From assembly GCA_016124195.1 (NCBI GenBank), contig WGOE01000002.1, forward strand, positions 666,168 to 730,167: 64,000 nucleotides of DNA. The letters are read 5' to 3'. A program made the translations under genes and the position numbers. This stretch comes from a bacterium (GTDB lineage: Bacteria; Pseudomonadota; Alphaproteobacteria; Rhodobacterales; Rhodobacteraceae). The stretch's first letter is position 1. Each line of letters starts with the position of its first letter. Below are positions 42,421-53,757 of the stretch, in pieces. The notes below the pieces were generated by a model. That model ran no database searches. It was given only the letters and a program-made list of their open reading frames with translations, and was not told where the DNA came from.

Positions 42421-43295
42421 TGCATCCGGCACCTTCCGTCATTCTGTTCACCGTGCTGTCCGGCATGGGCTTCGGGCTTCTGGCGTTTCTGGGCCTCGGC
42501 TGGCCGGTTCCCGCGCCGGGGTGGATGGCTTTCCTGCATTGGGGCCTGGGCTACGGCCTTGCGGTCGGCGGGCTTGCCGCCTCGACCTTCCACCTTGGCA
42601 ACCCGAAGAATGCGCTGAAGGCCTTCAGCCAGTGGCAGACTTCGTGGCTCAGCCGCGAAGCCTGGACTTCCGTCGCAACGCTCGTGATCCTGGCACCGGT
42701 GGCGCTGTCGGATTGGCTGGGCCTGGGCTGGCCGCGCGGGCTGGGGCTGGTGGGCGCGGTGCTGGCCGTGCTGACCGTGGGCACCACCTCGATGATCTAT
42801 GGCCAGCTCAAGACCGTGCCGCGCTGGCACAGCCCGACGACGCCGCTGCTGTTCCTCGGCTTCATGGCGGCGGGCGGGGCCATCCTGTCGGGCAATGCGC
42901 TGCCGGCGCTCTTGGCCTGTCTGGTGCTGGCCGCGGCCCTCATCGCGGCTTTTCACTTTGGCGACACGGCCTTTGCCAGGGCGGCGCAGACCACGGGCAG
43001 TGCCACGGGCCTGGGCCGGATCGGCAAGGTCACGGTCTTTGAACAGCCCCACACCAGCCCAAACTACCTGATGCGCGAGATGATCCATGTGGTCGGGCGC
43101 AAGCATGTCCGCCCGCTGCGCCTGATCGCCCTTGGCGCGGGTGCTGCGTTGCCCATTCTTCTGCTGCTCTTGCCGGCGAGCCCCGTGCTGTTCGCCCTGA
43201 TCGCCGCCATCCACCTGATCGGAGCAGCCGCGGCGCGCTGGCTGTTCTTTGCGCAGGCCGAACATGTCGTGGGCCTCTATTACGGGCGACGCTGA
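42420..43295 (+). CDS. soeC: Sulfite-oxidising dehydrogenase, membrane anchor SoeC (DmsC family)
   Basis: A 291-residue DmsC-like protein with about eight helices (for example SVILFTVLSGMGFGLLAFLGLGW and ALLACLVLAAALIAAF). The family feature AASTFHLGNPKNALKAFSQWQTSWLSREAW (positions about 55-84) marks the quinone-reactive side. It anchors SoeAB to the inner membrane and feeds electrons to the quinone pool. Last gene of soeABC; a family A repeat in the opposite orientation begins 1 bp after the stop. Confidence 0.9.
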   Translation: MHPAPSVILFTVLSGMGFGLLAFLGLGWPVPAPGWMAFLHWGLGYGLAVGGLAASTFHLGNPKNALKAFSQWQTSWLSREAWTSVATLVILAPVALSDWLGLGWPRGLGLVGAVLAVLTVGTTSMIYGQLKTVPRWHSPTTPLLFLGFMAAGGAILSGNALPALLACLVLAAALIAAFHFGDTAFARAAQTTGSATGLGRIGKVTVFEQPHTSPNYLMREMIHVVGRKHVRPLRLIALGAGAALPILLLLLPASPVLFALIAAIHLIGAAAARWLFFAQAEHVVGLYYGRR

Positions 43296-43350
43296 CCCTT
43301 CATCCAGGCGAAAATACCTCCACGGGGGTGCGGGGGTGTGAAACCCCCGC
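43296..43350 (-). repeat. Intergenic repeat family A, copy 4 (minus orientation)
   Basis: On the minus strand the hairpin GCGGGGG (43350-43344), loop TTTCACA, CCCCCGC (43336-43330) is followed by CCCCCGTGGAGGTATTTTC and GGATGAAGGG. It lies 50 bp after the stop of the MHS transporter, in that gene's direction, and fills the space between two convergent transcripts. Confidence 0.75.
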
Positions 43351-43401
43351 CGTCCTCGGGGCAGGGTGCCCCATGGCCCGGCCCGTGCGCCGCATCCGCA
43401 A

Positions 43402-45312
43402 CTAGTCTTCGAAGATCGACTTCCGGTGCGTCCCATTCGGGACAAACAGCGCGCCCACCACGATGCTCAGCGTCGCGATCCCGACCGGATACCACAGCCC
43501 CGAATAGATGTTCCCCGTCTCGGCCGAGATCGCCAGCACCAGCGCCGGCAACAGCCCGCCAAACCAGCCGTTGCCGATGTGATAGGGCAGCGACAGGCCG
43601 GAATAGCGGATCCGCGTCGGGTAAAGCTCGACCAGTTGGGCGGCGATCGGGCCATAGACCATGGTCACCAGCAGGATCAGATAGGTCAGCGTGATGATCA
43701 CCGTCACATTCTGCGGCTTGACCATGTCGCCAAGGTTGGAAATCCGGGCGACATAGGCATTGGCCTCCCTGTCCAGCGGATAGCCCACCTCGGCCAGTGC
43801 TGCATCGACGGCGCGCTCGAAATCGGGCTCGACCGCGCGCAGTTTGTCCTGCGCGGCCAGCGCGGCCTGCAGATCGGCCTCGGCGGATGAAATCGCTGCG
43901 GGGTCGGCGCCCTTGCGGGCAAAGTCCAGCGCCCTCTCGGCGGTCTGCACGGCCACGCCGGCCCGGGCCAGCGCCACGGCCTGCGCCGCCCCGTCGAACG
44001 AGACGACGCGCTGCGCGCCGATCTGCGCGCTGGCGATGGCGCCAGCCGGCGCGTCCAGCGTGTTATAATCGACCGAATTCTTCAGAAGCCGCAGTTTCAA
44101 CTTGTCGCAGCTGGTCGTGAATTTGGCGGTGCCCAGCGGATTGAACTGAAAGGCACAGTCCTTGGGGTCGGCGCTGATCGTGACCGAGGCCTGCTGGGCT
44201 GCAAAAAGTGCGGGGTTGGCGGTTTCGGTGATGAAGCTGAACACCGGAAAATAGCTGATCGCCGCCAGAAAGCAGCCCATCAGGATGATCGGCTTGCGCC
44301 CGATCTTGTCCGACAGCCCGCCGAAGAACAAGAACCCCCAGGACCCCAGCACCAGCGCGCAGGCGACAAAGATATTGGCGGTGAAGTTGTCGACCTTGAC
44401 CACTGTCTTCAGGAACGTCAGCACAAAGAACTGCCCGGTATACCAGACCACCGCCTGGCCCGCTGTCAGCCCGAACAACGCGATCAGGGCGATTTTCGCG
44501 GTTCTCCAATGCCCGAAGGCCTCGCGCAGCGGCGCTTTGGAGGCCGCCCCCTCGGCCTGCATCTTCTGATAGACCGGGCTCTCGGCCATGGTCATGCGGA
44601 AATAGACCGACAAGAGCAAAAGGAAGGCCGACAGGATGAAGGGCACGCGCCATCCCCAGGCGCTCCAGGCGTCGAGGGTTACGGGCTGACCCAAGGTGTC
44701 GCGCAGCGCCGCGCCGTCGAGTCCCAACTGTTCCACCATGGGGAAGTTGTCGTTGACCAAGGGCGTCACCACCAGGATCACGACCAGAGACAAGAGCATC
44801 CCCATCGTCGCAGTGGTCTGGATATACGAGGTGTAATAGCCGCGCCGGTTCTGCGGCGCATGTTCGGCCACATAGACCGCCGCCCCGCCGTATTCTCCGC
44901 CCAGGGCCAGCCCCTGCGCCATGCGCAGGACGATCAGCAGGATCGGCGCCGCGATCCCCAGCGTCTGATACCCGGGCAGGATCCCCACCAGAAAGGTTGC
45001 GGTCCCCATGATCAGGATCGTCAGCAGAAAGGCGTATTTCCGCCCGTTCATGTCGCCCGTGGCGCCAAAGAACAGCGCACCGAACGGCCGCACCAGAAAG
45101 CCCGTGGCAAAGGCCATCAGCGCGAAGATGTTCTGCGTGGCCTCGGGGAAGGGGGTGAAGAACTGCGCGCCGATATAGGACGAGAGCGAGCCGTAAAGGT
45201 AGAAATCATACCATTCAAAGATGGTTCCGGCAGCCGAGGCCAGGATGACCTTGCGCTCGTTGGCCGTCATCGGGCGCGAGCGCAGGCTCACCGCACTTGT
45301 AGCCCTCGCCAT
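43402..45312 (-). CDS. MHS-family MFS transporter with a large periplasmic insertion
   Basis: A 636-residue metabolite:H+ symporter (ProP/ShiA-like). MHS features: SAAGTIFEWYDFYLYGSLSS in helix 1, VRPFGALFFGATGDMNGRKY (motif A), LALGGEYGGAAVYVAEHAP and GGLSDKIGRKPIILMG before helix 9. Between helix 9 (about 341-362) and helix 10 (about 534-556) lie some 165 extra residues with an Ala-rich helical part (about 440-510) and two Cys (386, 402); by topology this loop is periplasmic. Start ATG 45312 has GGGAGGGG upstream. Neighbouring acs suggests a monocarboxylate substrate such as acetate, but that is a guess. Confidence 0.88.
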   Translation of the reverse strand: MARATSAVSLRSRPMTANERKVILASAAGTIFEWYDFYLYGSLSSYIGAQFFTPFPEATQNIFALMAFATGFLVRPFGALFFGATGDMNGRKYAFLLTILIMGTATFLVGILPGYQTLGIAAPILLIVLRMAQGLALGGEYGGAAVYVAEHAPQNRRGYYTSYIQTTATMGMLLSLVVILVVTPLVNDNFPMVEQLGLDGAALRDTLGQPVTLDAWSAWGWRVPFILSAFLLLLSVYFRMTMAESPVYQKMQAEGAASKAPLREAFGHWRTAKIALIALFGLTAGQAVVWYTGQFFVLTFLKTVVKVDNFTANIFVACALVLGSWGFLFFGGLSDKIGRKPIILMGCFLAAISYFPVFSFITETANPALFAAQQASVTISADPKDCAFQFNPLGTAKFTTSCDKLKLRLLKNSVDYNTLDAPAGAIASAQIGAQRVVSFDGAAQAVALARAGVAVQTAERALDFARKGADPAAISSAEADLQAALAAQDKLRAVEPDFERAVDAALAEVGYPLDREANAYVARISNLGDMVKPQNVTVIITLTYLILLVTMVYGPIAAQLVELYPTRIRYSGLSLPYHIGNGWFGGLLPALVLAISAETGNIYSGLWYPVGIATLSIVVGALFVPNGTHRKSIFED

Positions 45313-45429
45313 GTCCCCTCCCAAGGTCCCGTCTTTGCGGGGTAAAACGGGCAGACGGTTGATCCGCCTGCCCCCCATGGCGCCCATCTAAGGGCGCCTT
45401 TCGGCTTTGCACAACTGCGCTTTGCGGGC

Positions 45430-47388
<1,959 letters not shown>

Positions 47389-47509
47389 GATATCCCTCCC
47401 TGTCGTTCGGCGCACGGCCCCCTGATCCCCGGCGGCGCGCCCTGGTCATTCCCTAGGCTGGATCAAGTCTATCGCAGCTTTGGCAAGTGCGAAGCCACAA
47501 TTTCTTTTC

Positions 47510-47529
47510 CAGTATACCACGGCATACTG
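47510..47529. promoter_or_regulatory. Inverted repeat upstream of acs
   Basis: CAGTAT (47510-47515) and ATACTG (47524-47529) are perfect 6-bp arms 8 bp apart, 122 bp upstream of acs on its strand. It is the only notable structure in the gene-free stretch 47389-47697 and may be an operator. Confidence 0.45.
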
Positions 47530-47697
47530 CATGGCAAATTCCAGAATGCCGCAGGGGCAGTTATCGGGTAAAGTCGTGGTTCGGCAAGGGAATTTTCCGT
47601 TGTGCCGGAGAGGGTTGCGCTAACAGGCGCCAAGGGGGCGGTTGCGGCGCGACACTTTGCCCCAGAGTGGGTCCCAAGTGACCAAGTCCTGCGCGGA

Positions 47698-49350
47698 TCA
47701 CCCGGCATCCAGATCGTCCAGATGGGCGACATAGCGCGCCAGCGGCGGCTCCAGCCCGGCCTTTTCAAGGATGCGGCGCTGGACGGGGCGCACGGCCAAG
47801 AGCACCATCTGGCCGCCCTTGCGCTGGATGCGGTGGGCCAGAAGTTCCAGCTTGCGGGCGCCCGAACTGTCCAGATAGTCCAGCGCCGACAGATCCAGCA
47901 CGAAGTGGCGCGGGTGTTCGGCGATCTGGTCCAGCACATGGCCGGTCTCTGCCGCCGCACCAAAGAAATAGGGGCCCGACAGGCGCACCAGCACGCGGTC
48001 ATGACGCGGCACGGGTTCCGGGCCGGTGTCGATCCGCGCGCTTTGTGACATGCGGTGCAGAAAGACCAGACCCGACAGGGCAAAGCCGGTCACGATGCCC
48101 TCGGTCAGGTCGCGGAAGACGACAAGGCCGAAGGTCACGAGGATCACCACCGCATCGGCGCGGCTCGATCGCATGACGACCCAGATCTCGGCCTTTTCGG
48201 CCATGTTCCACGACACGACCGCCAGCACGCCGGCCAGTGCAGCCAAAGGGATGTGGCCGGCCAGCGGTGCCGCAACCAGCATGAAGGCCAACACGAAAAG
48301 CGCATGCAGCATGCCCGAGACCGGCCCGCGCGACCCGGCCCGCACATTGGTTGCCGTGCGCGCGATGGTGCCCGTGACGCAGATGCCGCCGAAAAGGGCC
48401 GAGCCCACATTGGCCAGCCCCTGCGCCACAAGTTCGGCGTTCGAGCGGTGGCGCGCCCCGCTCATCCCATCGGCGACAACGGCCGACAGCAGCGACTCGA
48501 TGGCGCCAAGCAGGGTGAAGCTCGCCGCATAGGGCAGCGCCGCGACCAGCGAGGCCATGTCGAGTGCCGGCAGCGCGGGGGCGGGCGGGGTGCGGGGCAG
48601 GGCGCCGAACCGGTCGAAGATCGTCTCGACCGGCAGCTTGAACAGGTACACGGCGAGCGAGGCGAGCGTGACGGCGATCAGCAGGTTGGGCAGGCGCGGG
48701 GCGGCGCGCTTGAGGCCCACGATCACCGCGTTGGTCGCCAGCGCAACCGAGGCCGCGGGCAGGCCGAAGCTGGCCCGTGCGCCCCAGAGGGCCGCGATCT
48801 TGGGCAGCAAGGCCGCGGGTTCGGCCCCGGTCAGGTGCAGGCCGAACAGGTCCTTGACCTGGCTGGAAAAGATGATGACGGCGATCCCGGCGGTGAAGCC
48901 CAGCGTGACCGGATAGGGGATGAACTTCACGTAGGAGCCAAGGCGCAACAACCCGGCCGCCGTCAGGAACAGGCCGGAAAGGGCGGTGGCCAGCAACAGG
49001 CCCGGCACGCCGATCGCCGTGACACAGGCCGCCACCAGCACGATGAAGGCGCCCGCGGGGCCTCCGATCTGGTAGCGCGACCCGCCCAGCAGCGAGACCA
49101 GAAAGCCGCCGATGATCGATGTGAAAAGCCCGCGCTCGGGCCCCACGCCCGAGGCGATGGCGATGGCCATCGACAGGGGCAGGGCCACGATGGCCACGGT
49201 CAGCCCGGCCACCGCATCGGCGCGCAGATCGGCCAGATGGTACCCTTCGCGCAGGACGGTGACGATCTTGGGAAGAAAGGCGTTGTCGGCGGCGGTCGAA
49301 GGCGGGGTTGCAGGCGAAGGCGGGGTATGCGGCGCGCTTAACTCGATCAT
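47698..49350 (-). CDS. SulP family anion transporter with STAS domain
   Basis: A 550-residue SulP protein: N-terminal LRADAVAGLTVAIVALPLSMAIAIASGVGPERGL and GGSRYQIGGPAGAFIVLV (SulP signatures), about 12 helices up to residue 430, then a C-terminal STAS domain (about 440-550) with FVLDLSALDYLDSSGARKLE. Family members carry sulfate, bicarbonate or dicarboxylates. Given nearby sulfite oxidation, sulfate is a reasonable guess, but the sequence does not decide. The ATG at 49350 is used; a GTG a few codons upstream is possible. Confidence 0.9.
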   Translation of the reverse strand: MIELSAPHTPPSPATPPSTAADNAFLPKIVTVLREGYHLADLRADAVAGLTVAIVALPLSMAIAIASGVGPERGLFTSIIGGFLVSLLGGSRYQIGGPAGAFIVLVAACVTAIGVPGLLLATALSGLFLTAAGLLRLGSYVKFIPYPVTLGFTAGIAVIIFSSQVKDLFGLHLTGAEPAALLPKIAALWGARASFGLPAASVALATNAVIVGLKRAAPRLPNLLIAVTLASLAVYLFKLPVETIFDRFGALPRTPPAPALPALDMASLVAALPYAASFTLLGAIESLLSAVVADGMSGARHRSNAELVAQGLANVGSALFGGICVTGTIARTATNVRAGSRGPVSGMLHALFVLAFMLVAAPLAGHIPLAALAGVLAVVSWNMAEKAEIWVVMRSSRADAVVILVTFGLVVFRDLTEGIVTGFALSGLVFLHRMSQSARIDTGPEPVPRHDRVLVRLSGPYFFGAAAETGHVLDQIAEHPRHFVLDLSALDYLDSSGARKLELLAHRIQRKGGQMVLLAVRPVQRRILEKAGLEPPLARYVAHLDDLDAG

Positions 49351-49458
49351 GGCATTTTTCCCCACGGGCGGGGCTCCGCTGGCGTGATCACAGGGAAGGC
49401 CCGGCACGGCGGTCTGTCAACGGGATCGTTGCGCGCCGGGCCCCCTGTCGGGGTCAGC

Positions 49459-50229
49459 CTAGACGAAGGGATCGACCGGATATTTGACCTGCATCAAGCA
49501 AAGTCCCTGCGGGGGCGCCACGGTGCCGCATTCCGCGCGGTTGCGGGCCGCAAGTGCCGCGGCGATCCGGTCAGGCTTCCAGGCGCCGGTGCCGACCCGC
49601 ACCAGCGAGCCCACCATCGAGCGGACCTGGTTGTGCAGGAAACTGCGGGCGCGCAGCCGGAACTGGTATTCGGTGCCATGCGGGCGCGGCAGGGCCAGAA
49701 TGGTCACCTCGTCCAGCGTCTTCACCGGGCTTTTCGACTGGCAAAGGGTAGAGCGGAAGGTGGTAAAGTCGTGATGGCCGATCAGATGGCCCGCGGCCTC
49801 TTGCATGGCTGTCAGATCCAGCGGGGTCAGCACATGCCAGACGAGACCGCGCTCCAGCACGGGCGGGGCGCGGCGGGCGAGGATGCGGTAGAGATAGCTG
49901 CGCTCGACGGCGGAAAAGCGGGCGTGAAAGCTGTCCTCGACCCGGGCCGTCGCCAGTACGGCAACCGGCGACGGCCGCAGGTGGTGGTTCAGCGCCTGGG
50001 TCAGGCGGAACGGGTCCCAGTCCTTGGCCAGATCCACATGGGCGACCTGGCCGGACCCATGCACGCCGGTGTCGGTGCGGCCGGCGGCGAAGAGGGTGTG
50101 GGGGCCGGGTTCCAGCCGGGCCAGCGCCTCTTCGATGGCCGCCTGGACCGAAGGCTGGCCCTGCGACTGGCGCTGCCAGCCGTGAAACGGGGCGCCGTCG
50201 TATTCTATCTTGAAGGCAAAGCGGGGCAT
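49459..50229 (-). CDS. truA: tRNA pseudouridine synthase A
   Basis: A 256-residue TruA of normal length: [36 protein letters not shown] with the catalytic Asp in [20 protein letters not shown], and [21 protein letters not shown]. It modifies positions 38-40 of tRNA anticodon arms. Transcribed alone on the minus strand, divergent from ycjX. Confidence 0.96.
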   Translation of the reverse strand: MPRFAFKIEYDGAPFHGWQRQSQGQPSVQAAIEEALARLEPGPHTLFAAGRTDTGVHGSGQVAHVDLAKDWDPFRLTQALNHHLRPSPVAVLATARVEDSFHARFSAVERSYLYRILARRAPPVLERGLVWHVLTPLDLTAMQEAAGHLIGHHDFTTFRSTLCQSKSPVKTLDEVTILALPRPHGTEYQFRLRARSFLHNQVRSMVGSLVRVGTGAWKPDRIAAALAARNRAECGTVAPPQGLCLMQVKYPVDPFV

Positions 50230-50245
50230 CTGTGTCGGGCCAGGG

Positions 50246-50300
50246 CAGGGGGTTGCAGACCCCCCTGACCTCGCGTGGAGTATTTGGGCCTGAAGGAAGG
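50246..50300 (+). repeat. Intergenic repeat family A, copy 5 (in a divergent region)
   Basis: Hairpin CAGGGGG (50246-50252), loop TTGCAGA, CCCCCTG (50261-50267), then CGTGGAGTATTTGGGCC and TGAAGGAAGG. Unlike the other copies it lies between two divergent genes (truA minus, ycjX plus), so it cannot be a simple gene terminator here. Confidence 0.75.
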
Positions 50301-50401
50301 TACAAGACGCGCTCTAGCGGCTTGGGGCGCGATGTGCAACCGGGGCTAGTGCGGCGGCGCGGGCGTGCCTATGTAGGGACTTGACAGCAAAGGGGCAGGG
50401 T

Positions 50402-51790
50402 TTGGCAGCAAGTGATCTGGTGGACGGGGTCTTGCGGGGGGTGGCAGGGTTTGCCATGCCCGACCCGGTGATCCGGCTTGGCGTGACGGGGTTGAGCCGG
50501 GCTGGCAAGACAGTGTTCATCACCAATCTTGTCGCCAATCTGCTGGAGCGCGGGCGGATGCCGCAGCTTTCGGCGCGCGATCGGATCGAGGCGGTCTATC
50601 TGCAGCCGCAGCCCGACCTGACCCTGCCGCGCTTTGCCTATGAGGATCATCTGGCTGCGATGACGGGGGATGCGCCGCACTGGCCGCAATCGACGCGGGC
50701 CGTGTCCGAACTGCGGCTGTCGTTCCGGGTCAGGGGAGCGGGCTTTTTCGGCGGGCTGGTCGGGCCGCGCGTGCTGCATGTCGACATCGTGGATTACCCG
50801 GGCGAGTGGCTTCTGGATCTGGCGCTGCTGGACAAGTCTTATGAGGACTGGGCCGAGGGCGTTCTGGCCCGCATGGCCGGGCGCGCGGAGGCGCGCGATT
50901 TCATGGCGCTGGCCCGGGCCGAGGATGGGGCCCTGGCGCTCGACGAGCCGCGCGCCATGGCGCTGGCCGCCGCGTTCACCGCCTATCTGACGGCGGCGCG
51001 GGCGGCGGGGTGGTCGGATTGCACGCCGGGGCGTTTCCTCTTGCCGGGCGATCTGGCCGGCAGCCCGGTGCTGACCTTCGCGCCCTTGCCCAAGCCCGCG
51101 CACCGGCCGCGCGGCTGTCTTTGGTCCGAGATGGAGCGCCGGTTTGACGCCTACAAGGCGCGCGTGGTGCGGCCCTTCTTTCGCGACCATTTCGCGCGGA
51201 TCGACCGGCAGGTCGTTCTGGTCGATGTGCTGGGCGCGATCCATCAGGGCCCGCGCGCGGTGGAGGACCTGCGCCGCACCATGGCCGAGGTTCTGGCGGC
51301 CTTCCGGCCCGGCCGCAATGGCTGGCTCGACCGGCTGCTGGGCGGGCACCGGGTCGAGCGTATCCTGTTTGCCGCGACCAAGGCCGATCATCTGCATCAC
51401 CATCAGCATCCCGCCCTGACCGCCATCACCGAGGCCCTGCTGCGCGATGCACGGTCGCGGGCCGATTTCGCAGGCGCGCAGACGGCGGCACTGTCGCTGG
51501 CCAGCCTGCGCTGCACGGTCGAGGAAGACATCACGCGCGGCGGCGAAAAGCTGGAGGCCGTGCGCGGGCGACTGGCCGATGGGCGGCAGGTGGCGCTTTA
51601 TGCCGGCGAATTGCCGGGTGATCCGGCGCGCATCCTTGCTCCGGCGCGCGAAGGGGCCGAGCGCTGGCTGAATGCGGATTTCTCGATGATGGGCTTTGCG
51701 CCGGCGCGGGCGGCGCGCAAGCCCGGCGAGGGGCCGCCGCATATCCGGCTGGACCGGGCGGCGGAATTTCTGATCGGAGACCGGCTGTGA
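50402..51790 (+). CDS. YcjX-like P-loop NTPase (DUF463)
   Basis: A 462-residue protein of the YcjX family, whose members have a Walker A loop GLSRAGKT (in IRLGVTGLSRAGKTVFITNL), HVDIVDYPGEWLLDL as the switch-like region and FAATKADHLHHHQHP as a base-recognition-like motif. YcjX is linked to envelope stress in enterobacteria, but its task is unknown. Start is taken as TTG 50402 because AAGGGG lies six bases upstream; TTG 50381 is the other candidate. It is followed by its common partner, a TIGR01620 membrane protein. Confidence 0.9.
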   Translation: MAASDLVDGVLRGVAGFAMPDPVIRLGVTGLSRAGKTVFITNLVANLLERGRMPQLSARDRIEAVYLQPQPDLTLPRFAYEDHLAAMTGDAPHWPQSTRAVSELRLSFRVRGAGFFGGLVGPRVLHVDIVDYPGEWLLDLALLDKSYEDWAEGVLARMAGRAEARDFMALARAEDGALALDEPRAMALAAAFTAYLTAARAAGWSDCTPGRFLLPGDLAGSPVLTFAPLPKPAHRPRGCLWSEMERRFDAYKARVVRPFFRDHFARIDRQVVLVDVLGAIHQGPRAVEDLRRTMAEVLAAFRPGRNGWLDRLLGGHRVERILFAATKADHLHHHQHPALTAITEALLRDARSRADFAGAQTAALSLASLRCTVEEDITRGGEKLEAVRGRLADGRQVALYAGELPGDPARILAPAREGAERWLNADFSMMGFAPARAARKPGEGPPHIRLDRAAEFLIGDRL

Positions 51791-51865
51791 GTACGGAAGA
51801 CATCGCGGCGCCTTGGCCCGCGCGGGGCAGGGACTGCCTTGGCCCGAGGCCGGAACGGAGGCGCC

Positions 51866-52867
51866 ATGCCGATCGAGCCTGACGACAAATTGAAGGCCCC
51901 GGCCCTGATCGAGGTCGAGGGTGAGGTCGATCCCGGGGCCGAACAGTTCGAGGACCCGCCGACGGGCCGCGCCATGGACGGGGTGCGCCGGCTTGCCTCC
52001 GCGCGGGCCTCGGGCTTTGCGCGCTTTGCCGGATGGGTGTTCGGCAGCCTGTTTTCGCTGATCCTGACGGTGGCGGCGTGGAATTTCGTGACCGGGCTTT
52101 TTGCCGCCAATGCCTGGCTTGGCGGGCTGGCCAGCGTGCTATTGGGGCTGGCGGCCGTGATCGTGCTGGTTCTGGTGGCGGGGGAGGCCCGGGCCTTTGC
52201 CCGGCTTGCCCGGCTTGACAGCATCCGGGCCCAGGCCATCCATGCCGCCGATGCGGCTGACCTGAAGGCGGCGCGCGCGGTTCTGCACCGGCTGGAAGGG
52301 CTTTATGCCGGGCGTCCGGCGATGAAATGGGCGCGGGCGCGGCTGGCCGAGCGGCAGGACGAGGTCTTTGACGCGGATGGGCTTTTGCGCCTGGCCGAGG
52401 TGGAACTGATTCTGCCGCTCGACGCCATGGCCCGGGCCGAGGTCGAGGCGGCTGCGCGCCAGGTGGCCACCGTGACGGCGCTGATCCCGCTGGCCCTGGC
52501 CGATGTGGCGACGGCCTTGGTGGCCAACTTGCGGATGATCCGCCGCGTGGCCGAGATATACGGCGGGCGGGCCGGGTCGCTGGGGTCGTGGCGGTTGCTG
52601 CGCAGGGTCTTTGTTTCGCTGGTCGCGACGGGGGCCGTGGCGCTGACCGACGACATGATGGGGTCCTTTGCGGGAGGCGGAATCCTGTCGCGGCTGTCGC
52701 GCCGTTTTGGCGAGGGCGTGGTGAATGGCGCCCTGACCGCACGGATCGGGGTGGCCGCCATGGAAATCTGCCGGCCCTTGCCCTTTGTGGCCGCCGAGCG
52801 CCCCGGGGTTTCGGCGACGGTCAGCCGGGCGATGGCGGGTCTGTTCGGCCAGCGCGACGGCGGTTGA
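51866..52867 (+). CDS. TIGR01620/DUF697 family membrane protein (YcjF-like)
   Basis: A 333-residue protein with an acidic N-terminal region, two helices (about 55-75 and 85-107: FGSLFSLILTVAAWNFVTGL and LASVLLGLAAVIVLVLVAG), and the DUF697 segment VTALIPLALADVATALVANLRMIRRVAEIYGGRAG. YcjF-type proteins are nearly always encoded with YcjX, as here (75 bp apart). ATG 51866 has GGAGG upstream, which decides the start against an in-frame TTG at 51839. Ends at a family B palindrome. Confidence 0.9.
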   Translation: MPIEPDDKLKAPALIEVEGEVDPGAEQFEDPPTGRAMDGVRRLASARASGFARFAGWVFGSLFSLILTVAAWNFVTGLFAANAWLGGLASVLLGLAAVIVLVLVAGEARAFARLARLDSIRAQAIHAADAADLKAARAVLHRLEGLYAGRPAMKWARARLAERQDEVFDADGLLRLAEVELILPLDAMARAEVEAAARQVATVTALIPLALADVATALVANLRMIRRVAEIYGGRAGSLGSWRLLRRVFVSLVATGAVALTDDMMGSFAGGGILSRLSRRFGEGVVNGALTARIGVAAMEICRPLPFVAAERPGVSATVSRAMAGLFGQRDGG

Positions 52868-52870
52868 GCC

Positions 52871-52895
52871 GGTATGGGCCAATGGCCCATCCTAC
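52871..52895. repeat. Intergenic palindromic repeat family B, copy 3
   Basis: ATGGGCC (52874-52880), loop AAT, GGCCCAT (52884-52890), followed by CCTACC; this is the family B element in reverse orientation with changed stem bases on both sides. It sits between two convergent genes, as does copy 1. Confidence 0.7.
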
Positions 52896-52907
52896 CTTAT
52901 CCCGCGG

Positions 52908-53648
52908 TCAGGCCCGGAATTTGCGGGCGAGTTTTTGCAGAGCCGACAAAGTGCCCTCGGGTTGGCGGTCGGGCTGGGTATCCTGCGCTCCGTCCGGCTG
53001 GCCTTCGGGCGGGGCGGCGGGCTTGGGCGGGGCTGGCTTTGGGCTCGCAGGCTCGGCCGTCGGGCGCTGCGCGTTGCGTGGCGGCGACAGGCGCAGGGCG
53101 ACGGCGTTCAGGAAGCGCGCGTCCTCGCCCCGGGCCAGATCGTCCGCGCCCTCGGAAATGCCCTGCAACAGGGGATCGAGCCAAGCCCGATCGGCCTTGG
53201 CGAAATCGTGCAGCACGTAGCCGGCCACCGCATCCTTGTGGCCCGGATGGCCGATGCCCAGCCGCACGCGGCCATAGGCCTCGCCCAGATGCGCGTGGAT
53301 CGAGCGCAACCCGTTGTGCCCGGCATGGCCGCCCGCCATCTTGAAGCGCAACTTGCCGGGGGCGAGGTCAAGCTCGTCATGGAACACGATCACATCGGCC
53401 AGCGGCATCTTGTAGAAGGTCACGACCGCCTGCACGGCCTGACCCGACTTGTTCATGAAAGTCTCGGGCTTGAGCAGCACGACCTTGTCGCCCCCCAGCC
53501 GCCCCTCGCTGATCAGCCCGTGATGGGCGCGCCGCCAGGGGCCAAAGCCGTGATCGGCGGCGATGCGGTCCAGCGCCATGAAGCCGATGTTGTGGCGGTG
53601 ACCGGCATATTCGGGCCCCGGATTGCCCAGTCCGACGAAGAGTTTCAT
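52908..53648 (-). CDS. pth: Peptidyl-tRNA hydrolase
   Basis: A 246-residue Pth. Catalytic features: GLGNPGPEYAGHRHNIGF with His19, KPETFMNKSGQAV, VFHDELDLAPGKLRFK with the catalytic Asp, and KMAGGHAGHNGLRSIHAHLG. The catalytic domain ends near residue 190; the remaining tail is Pro/Ala-rich (RPTAEPASPKPAPPKP) and closes with a basic helix LSALQKLARKFRA, longer than the E. coli enzyme. It recycles peptidyl-tRNA. It follows rplY on the same strand, separated by a terminator, a common gene pair. Confidence 0.95.
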   Translation of the reverse strand: MKLFVGLGNPGPEYAGHRHNIGFMALDRIAADHGFGPWRRAHHGLISEGRLGGDKVVLLKPETFMNKSGQAVQAVVTFYKMPLADVIVFHDELDLAPGKLRFKMAGGHAGHNGLRSIHAHLGEAYGRVRLGIGHPGHKDAVAGYVLHDFAKADRAWLDPLLQGISEGADDLARGEDARFLNAVALRLSPPRNAQRPTAEPASPKPAPPKPAAPPEGQPDGAQDTQPDRQPEGTLSALQKLARKFRA

Positions 53649-53706
53649 GGCATGGCCTCCGCCCTCAGCATGCGGTCTTGCCCGGTCCCGTGCAAGCGCC
53701 CCAATG

Positions 53707-53736
53707 AAAAGCGGGCGGCAATCACTTGCCGCCCGC
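53707..53736 (-). terminator. Rho-independent terminator between rplY and pth
   Basis: On the minus strand GCGGGCGGCAA (53736-53726), loop GTGA, TTGCCGCCCGC (53721-53711) is an 11-bp perfect stem followed by TTTT (53710-53707). It ends or attenuates rplY transcription ahead of pth. Confidence 0.88.
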
Positions 53737-53757
53737 CTGACGTTCCATCCTGAAAGA

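Noticed and set aside
50381..50386. TTGACA as a -35 box before ycjX
   Set aside because: No -10 box at suitable distance; the bases may simply be codons or untranslated leader.
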